NCBI GenBank assembly: GCA_034440595.1
Contig: JAWXCH010000274.1
Span: 1-9,743, forward strand
Length of the DNA stretch: 9,743 nucleotides
Direction: 5' to 3'
Source of the DNA: JAWXCH01 sp034440595
GTDB lineage: Bacteria > Planctomycetota > Planctomycetia > Pirellulales > JALHPA01
Position numbers and translations under genes: made by a program. The notes under the pieces are model-generated. The model saw nothing but the letters and a program-made list of their open reading frames with translations. It was not told the DNA's origin and made no database searches. Below are positions 7,708-9,743 of the stretch, piece after piece (position 1 is the first letter of the stretch; every line of letters starts with the position of its first letter).

Positions 7708-7940
7708 TAGACGCAGTTTCAACGCGATTAGCAACCTCTCAGAGGCGTGGCAGTAATTAGTACCACAGCGGACAACTGCCAAACACTGTTGGGCCGACAG
7801 TCATTATCGGCGCGCTGCTGGCACCGCGGACCATTCGCAGTGTAGCTCATGTTTTTAGGTGAGCCTGATCTCCGCGACGTTTTGATCGACTTGGGACAGC
7901 ACAAACAGCCCTAACAACGACGATCACGCTTGCGCAAAGA

Positions 7941-7980
7941 AGCTGATCGAGATGCGCTTCTGCATTACGATCTCTCAGCT
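7941..7980 (+). repeat. Stem-loop downstream of the kinase gene
   Basis: AGCTGA (7941-7946) pairs with TCAGCT (7975-7980), and after a two-base bulge GAGAT (7949-7953) pairs with ATCTC (7970-7974). That is eleven base pairs in all; the apex can form a further small ATGC/GCAT helix as an alternative. There is no T-tract, so it is not a standard terminator for the kinase gene, which ends 233 bp upstream. Confidence 0.4.
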
Positions 7981-8241
7981 TGACCAGAGGCCAATAAAAC
8001 TCTCTGCGCTGCATCTCCGTTGCCTGTTAATTGCGCACCCTCTGCTTGTGCTTAGTCATGAGAGTGTACAACGGCGGTTCATTCAACGTTGCTGTCACGT
8101 ACTTCATCTCGCGCAGATTCTCTCTCTTGTCGTTCTCCGCGCGTGCTGGTTGAGCTTGCGCACTGCGGCTGTTCGTACACGTTGAAGATACTTCTCAACA
8201 ATTGATCCACAGGCGCAATAATCTGCAAAACGCCTCTAAAT

Positions 8242-8269
8242 GGCCTTTTTGCATGCTTGCGAATAGGCC
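8242..8269 (+). repeat. Stem-loop in the region before the HELGH gene
   Basis: GGCCTTTTTGC (8242-8252) pairs with GCGAATAGGCC (8259-8269) around a six-base loop: nine Watson-Crick pairs, one G-T pair and one mismatch. It is not followed by a T-tract. Its partner could be either strand. Confidence 0.4.
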
Positions 8270-8295
8270 TCTGTCAAGTGCCGCAAAACGGAATA

Positions 8296-8305
8296 TTTGG
8301 CCAAA
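8296..8305. promoter_or_regulatory. Palindrome TTTGGCCAAA, possible operator
   Basis: A perfect 10-bp palindrome about 195 bp upstream of the HELGH-gene ATG, next to a repeated GCAAAACG element. It could be a dimeric regulator site. A 10-bp palindrome can also arise by chance, and no second copy was noticed. Confidence 0.2.
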
Positions 8306-8499
8306 CTGTGAAATCGCAAACCCTTGCCAATTAACCACTTAAAATGTTCACTTGTTTTCTATTTCAGCCGCAAACTAGGATGGAGTAGACGAAATTGATT
8401 CGATTGTCGCCAGGGCCGGCTCCAAGATCCATCCAAGTCACGACACAAGCCCACCAATTAGCCGGCCTGGTCGTTATCAGAGGGAGAAGGAAAGAGTTT

Positions 8500-9231
8500 A
8501 TGAGCAATCATTCGCAGCCCAATCTAAGAGGACGCGCCCCTAGCGGGTTGGCTCAGATCAATACGATGGCACGTGCCCGAAATTCGCGCACTCGAGTGCC
8601 TTCGAGCAATCGTGCGCGCGGTCAGCACCTCAACAACCAGCTTCCGTTTGTACCGCCAGAGGACTGGCACGAGCCGCGTGAGGACGGAGCCGGCTATCGC
8701 GTCATCGTGCAGGATCCTGGTCCGGGCTTCCGGCATGTTCTGACCGCTGAAGAAGTTCGCCAGCGTCTGGCGATGCTGCCAGCCAGCTTCACTCGTTCGC
8801 TGGAAGTGGTCCAGTTGAGCCGGATGACGCGGAAGAAGCAAAGTTTCCCATGCTATGGCATGCAATGGGGGACCACTTTGTATCTCTACCCGATCGAAGA
8901 GAACCTGGTTGAGTACTACACGGCTCCTCCGAAGCCGCTGCAACTCACCGAAGCACGCATGTATGGCGGCAATTGGGTCCACGAGTCGCCGAATATTTGG
9001 AAGCTCGTCTGGTCGGAAGAGGCGATTAAGGACTTTTATGCCAACAACATCCTGATCCATGAGCTAGGGCACCTGCTCGACCAGCGAAATACGCGGACTG
9101 TCGACCGCGAACGGTATGCCGAATGGTTCGCCCTGGAATACGGCTATAAACGGTCGCGTTCTGATGCTAGCCACAGTTCACGTCCGGTGGTTCCGCGCCA
9201 TGCGAAGAAACTCCGCCTGCGGTCGGCCTAA
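8500..9231 (+). CDS. Uncharacterised HELGH-motif protein, putative zinc metallopeptidase
   Basis: 243-residue protein. The ATG at 8500 is chosen because AAGGA ends 8 nt upstream, the clearest ribosome-binding site in the window; a TTG at 8395 would add 35 poorly structured residues. There is no signal peptide. Residues 1-50 are Arg/Ser/Asn-rich and probably disordered. The folded part begins near 60 (LPFVPPEDWHEP) and includes HVLTAEEVRQRLAMLP, an aromatic stretch LYLYPIEENLVEYY, and the core ANNILIHELGHLLDQ with His187, Glu188 and His191. A second helix carries RERYAEWFALEYGY, where Glu204 or Glu208 could supply the third zinc ligand (17 residues after His191 for Glu208). The tail is basic (RHAKKLRLRSA). 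The HExxH layout is seen directly; protease activity is inferred and no substrate is suggested. I recall similar HELGH/AEWFA-type proteins in planctomycetes but cannot name a family. Confidence 0.78.
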   Translation: MSNHSQPNLRGRAPSGLAQINTMARARNSRTRVPSSNRARGQHLNNQLPFVPPEDWHEPREDGAGYRVIVQDPGPGFRHVLTAEEVRQRLAMLPASFTRSLEVVQLSRMTRKKQSFPCYGMQWGTTLYLYPIEENLVEYYTAPPKPLQLTEARMYGGNWVHESPNIWKLVWSEEAIKDFYANNILIHELGHLLDQRNTRTVDRERYAEWFALEYGYKRSRSDASHSSRPVVPRHAKKLRLRSA

Positions 9232-9533
9232 TCTTGGCCGGATCGGGTCAAAGATCGAGTCGGCAGTACCCCAAAAAATGTCAGATCGGCAGCGGGAATA
9301 AACTTTCGGGCCATCATCGAACTATTTATACTGAAGGCGTGGCTTAAGGTGGATTTGGCAGTGATGCCAGCAAGCCACAGCAGATGCTATCAGGTCGTTC
9401 AGGTCGAGGCATCAGGGACTGCCTCGGCCTGCGACCTACTTTTTTTGCTGTGTGTTCAATCTCAGGCGGGACAAAGCCGTATCGCTTTAGGTCCGCTGTC
9501 GCGACATTCGCTCGGATGGGTACCGGAACACTC
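9232..9533. other. Intergenic region before the last gene
   Basis: About 300 bp without a supportable gene. It holds a -10-like TATACT at 9327-9332 with no good -35, a short direct repeat CAGGTCG at 9391-9397 and 9400-9406, and the hairpin with T-tract at 9401-9446. Open frames on both strands across it lack domains and overlap the signal-peptide gene. Confidence 0.45.
9401..9446 (+). terminator. Intrinsic terminator-like hairpin with T-tract
   Basis: CGAGGC (9405-9410) pairs perfectly with GCCTCG (9421-9426) around a 10-nt loop, and the outer AGGT (9401-9404) can pair with ACCT (9434-9437) across a short bulge. Alternatively AGGTCG pairs with CGACCT and AGGC with GCCT. The stem is followed almost at once by seven T residues (9440-9446). 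This is the best rho-independent terminator candidate in the window. It sits 170 bp after the HELGH gene and 88 bp before the next gene, so it may end the former or attenuate the latter. Confidence 0.55.
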
Positions 9534-9743
9534 ATGCAAAGCAGACCGTTTGCAGCTTGGCTAGCGATCACTCTGAGTGTCGCTGTCGGTTTTGGGCTGG
9601 CACAGGTGTCAATTGCCGCTCCAACAGCCGAGCAAGCGAAGCAAATGCAGGCCGCTGAAGCGGCCCTGGCCAAGGCCAGCAATCTCGCCAAAGGCAAGCA
9701 GTTTGAAGAGTCGGGCAAGTTAGTTGCTCAGTCCCAGCAGCTC
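9534..9743 (+). CDS. Exported Ala/Gln/Lys-rich protein of unknown function, 5' part
   Basis: The first 70 codons of a gene that runs off the right edge, open throughout. The protein begins MQSRPFAAWLAITLSVAVGF, a classic Sec signal (n-region Arg, hydrophobic core AAWLAITLSVAVGFGLA) with likely cleavage near VSIAA. The mature start is strongly helical and rich in Ala, Gln, Lys and Glu (AEQAKQMQAAEAALAKA), perhaps a coiled coil or a repeat-type periplasmic protein. An in-frame ATG at 9516 adds six residues (MGTGTL) and cannot be excluded; neither start has a clear Shine-Dalgarno site. A hairpin with a T-tract lies about 90 bp upstream. Too little is present to name a function. An overlapping minus-strand open frame across the same bases has no recognisable domain and is judged spurious. 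Confidence 0.72.
   Translation, partial: MQSRPFAAWLAITLSVAVGFGLAQVSIAAPTAEQAKQMQAAEAALAKASNLAKGKQFEESGKLVAQSQQL

Larger units (their letters stand above)
7708..8499. other. Gene-free region between kinase and HELGH gene
   Basis: Almost 0.8 kb with no supportable coding frame. The one plus-strand open frame (7952-8185) is a Leu/Arg/Cys-rich string with no domain features. On the minus strand only a 26-codon frame (8107-8027) is seen. The region holds a 40-nt stem-loop (7941-7980), a 28-nt stem-loop (8242-8269), two copies of GCAAAACG (8225-8232 and 8283-8290) and a palindrome TTTGGCCAAA (8296-8305). Its right end from about 8290 is AT-richer, as expected for the promoter of the HELGH gene, though no clean -35/-10 pair stands out. 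It could hold a small RNA, regulatory sites or a decayed gene. Confidence 0.45.

Noticed and set aside
7785..7811. Overlapping short hairpins (ACTGT/ACAGT and GCCGA/TCGGC) after the kinase gene
   Set aside because: Stems are only 5 bp, mutually exclusive, and lack a T-tract, so no terminator is claimed.
8027..8107. 26-codon minus-strand frame starting MKYVTATLNEPPLY
   Set aside because: It looks protein-like, and the frame extends upstream to a stop near 8195, but there is no start-site signal, no recognisable family and it is too short to support as a gene.
7952..8185. 77-codon plus-strand open frame in the kinase-HELGH gap
   Set aside because: The product is a Leu/Arg/Cys/His-rich string without domain pattern, and no ribosome-binding site precedes it; it also begins inside a stem-loop.
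9349..9564. 71-codon plus-strand open frame across the hairpin region
   Set aside because: It starts at a GTG without a ribosome-binding site, runs through the hairpin and T-tract, and overlaps the exported-protein gene in another frame.
9344..9718. 124-codon minus-strand open frame at the right end
   Set aside because: It overlaps the signal-peptide gene and the terminator-like hairpin; the plus-strand frame has a clear Sec signal, this one only Ala/Cys-rich sequence.

Overview
The window reads as chromosomal DNA of a planctomycete, most likely of the Pirellula/Rhodopirellula type. This is inferred from the protein styles: a Ser/Thr kinase with the N-terminal 'LLTQWQ...KGFILGKYKLL' preamble and a DMG instead of DFG motif, a secreted DUF1570-like gluzincin, a PilZ-like protein of the 'IAPYDG...DLSAGGFS' type, weak or absent Shine-Dalgarno sites before most genes, and loosely packed genes. 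No IS element, CRISPR array, tRNA or rRNA was found.

Layout. (1) Bases 2-3037, plus strand: the 3' end of glnB (PII signal protein) followed by complete glnD (PII uridylyltransferase/uridylyl-removing enzyme), a nitrogen-status sensing pair. (2) Bases 3051-5683, minus strand: three genes read in the order glutaredoxin-like protein, PilZ-like protein, secreted zinc-metallopeptidase-like protein. The last converges on glnD with only 13 bp between the stop codons. (3) Bases 5684-5979: a divergent regulatory region with three inverted repeats directly ahead of the kinase. (4) Bases 5980-7707, plus strand: a membrane-anchored Ser/Thr kinase. (5) Bases 7708-8499: about 0.8 kb with no convincing gene but several stem-loops and a 10-bp palindrome. 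(6) Bases 8500-9231: a small basic protein with an HELGH zinc-site motif. (7) Bases 9232-9533: intergenic, with a good intrinsic-terminator-like hairpin. (8) From 9534 to the window edge: the start of an exported, Ala/Gln/Lys-rich protein.

How the genes relate. GlnD modifies the PII T-loop tyrosine (present here as Tyr51), so glnB and glnD form one functional unit. The other genes show no shared pathway. The minus-strand block mixes redox, c-di-GMP-type and envelope functions, and its gaps (131 bp, and 255-342 bp) do not demand one operon. Nothing here is a clear new multi-gene system. The items most worth a second look are the stacked hairpins in the kinase leader, the uncharacterised HELGH protein with the structured gene-free region before it, and the hairpin/T-tract just ahead of the last gene, which could be a simple terminator or a leader attenuator.
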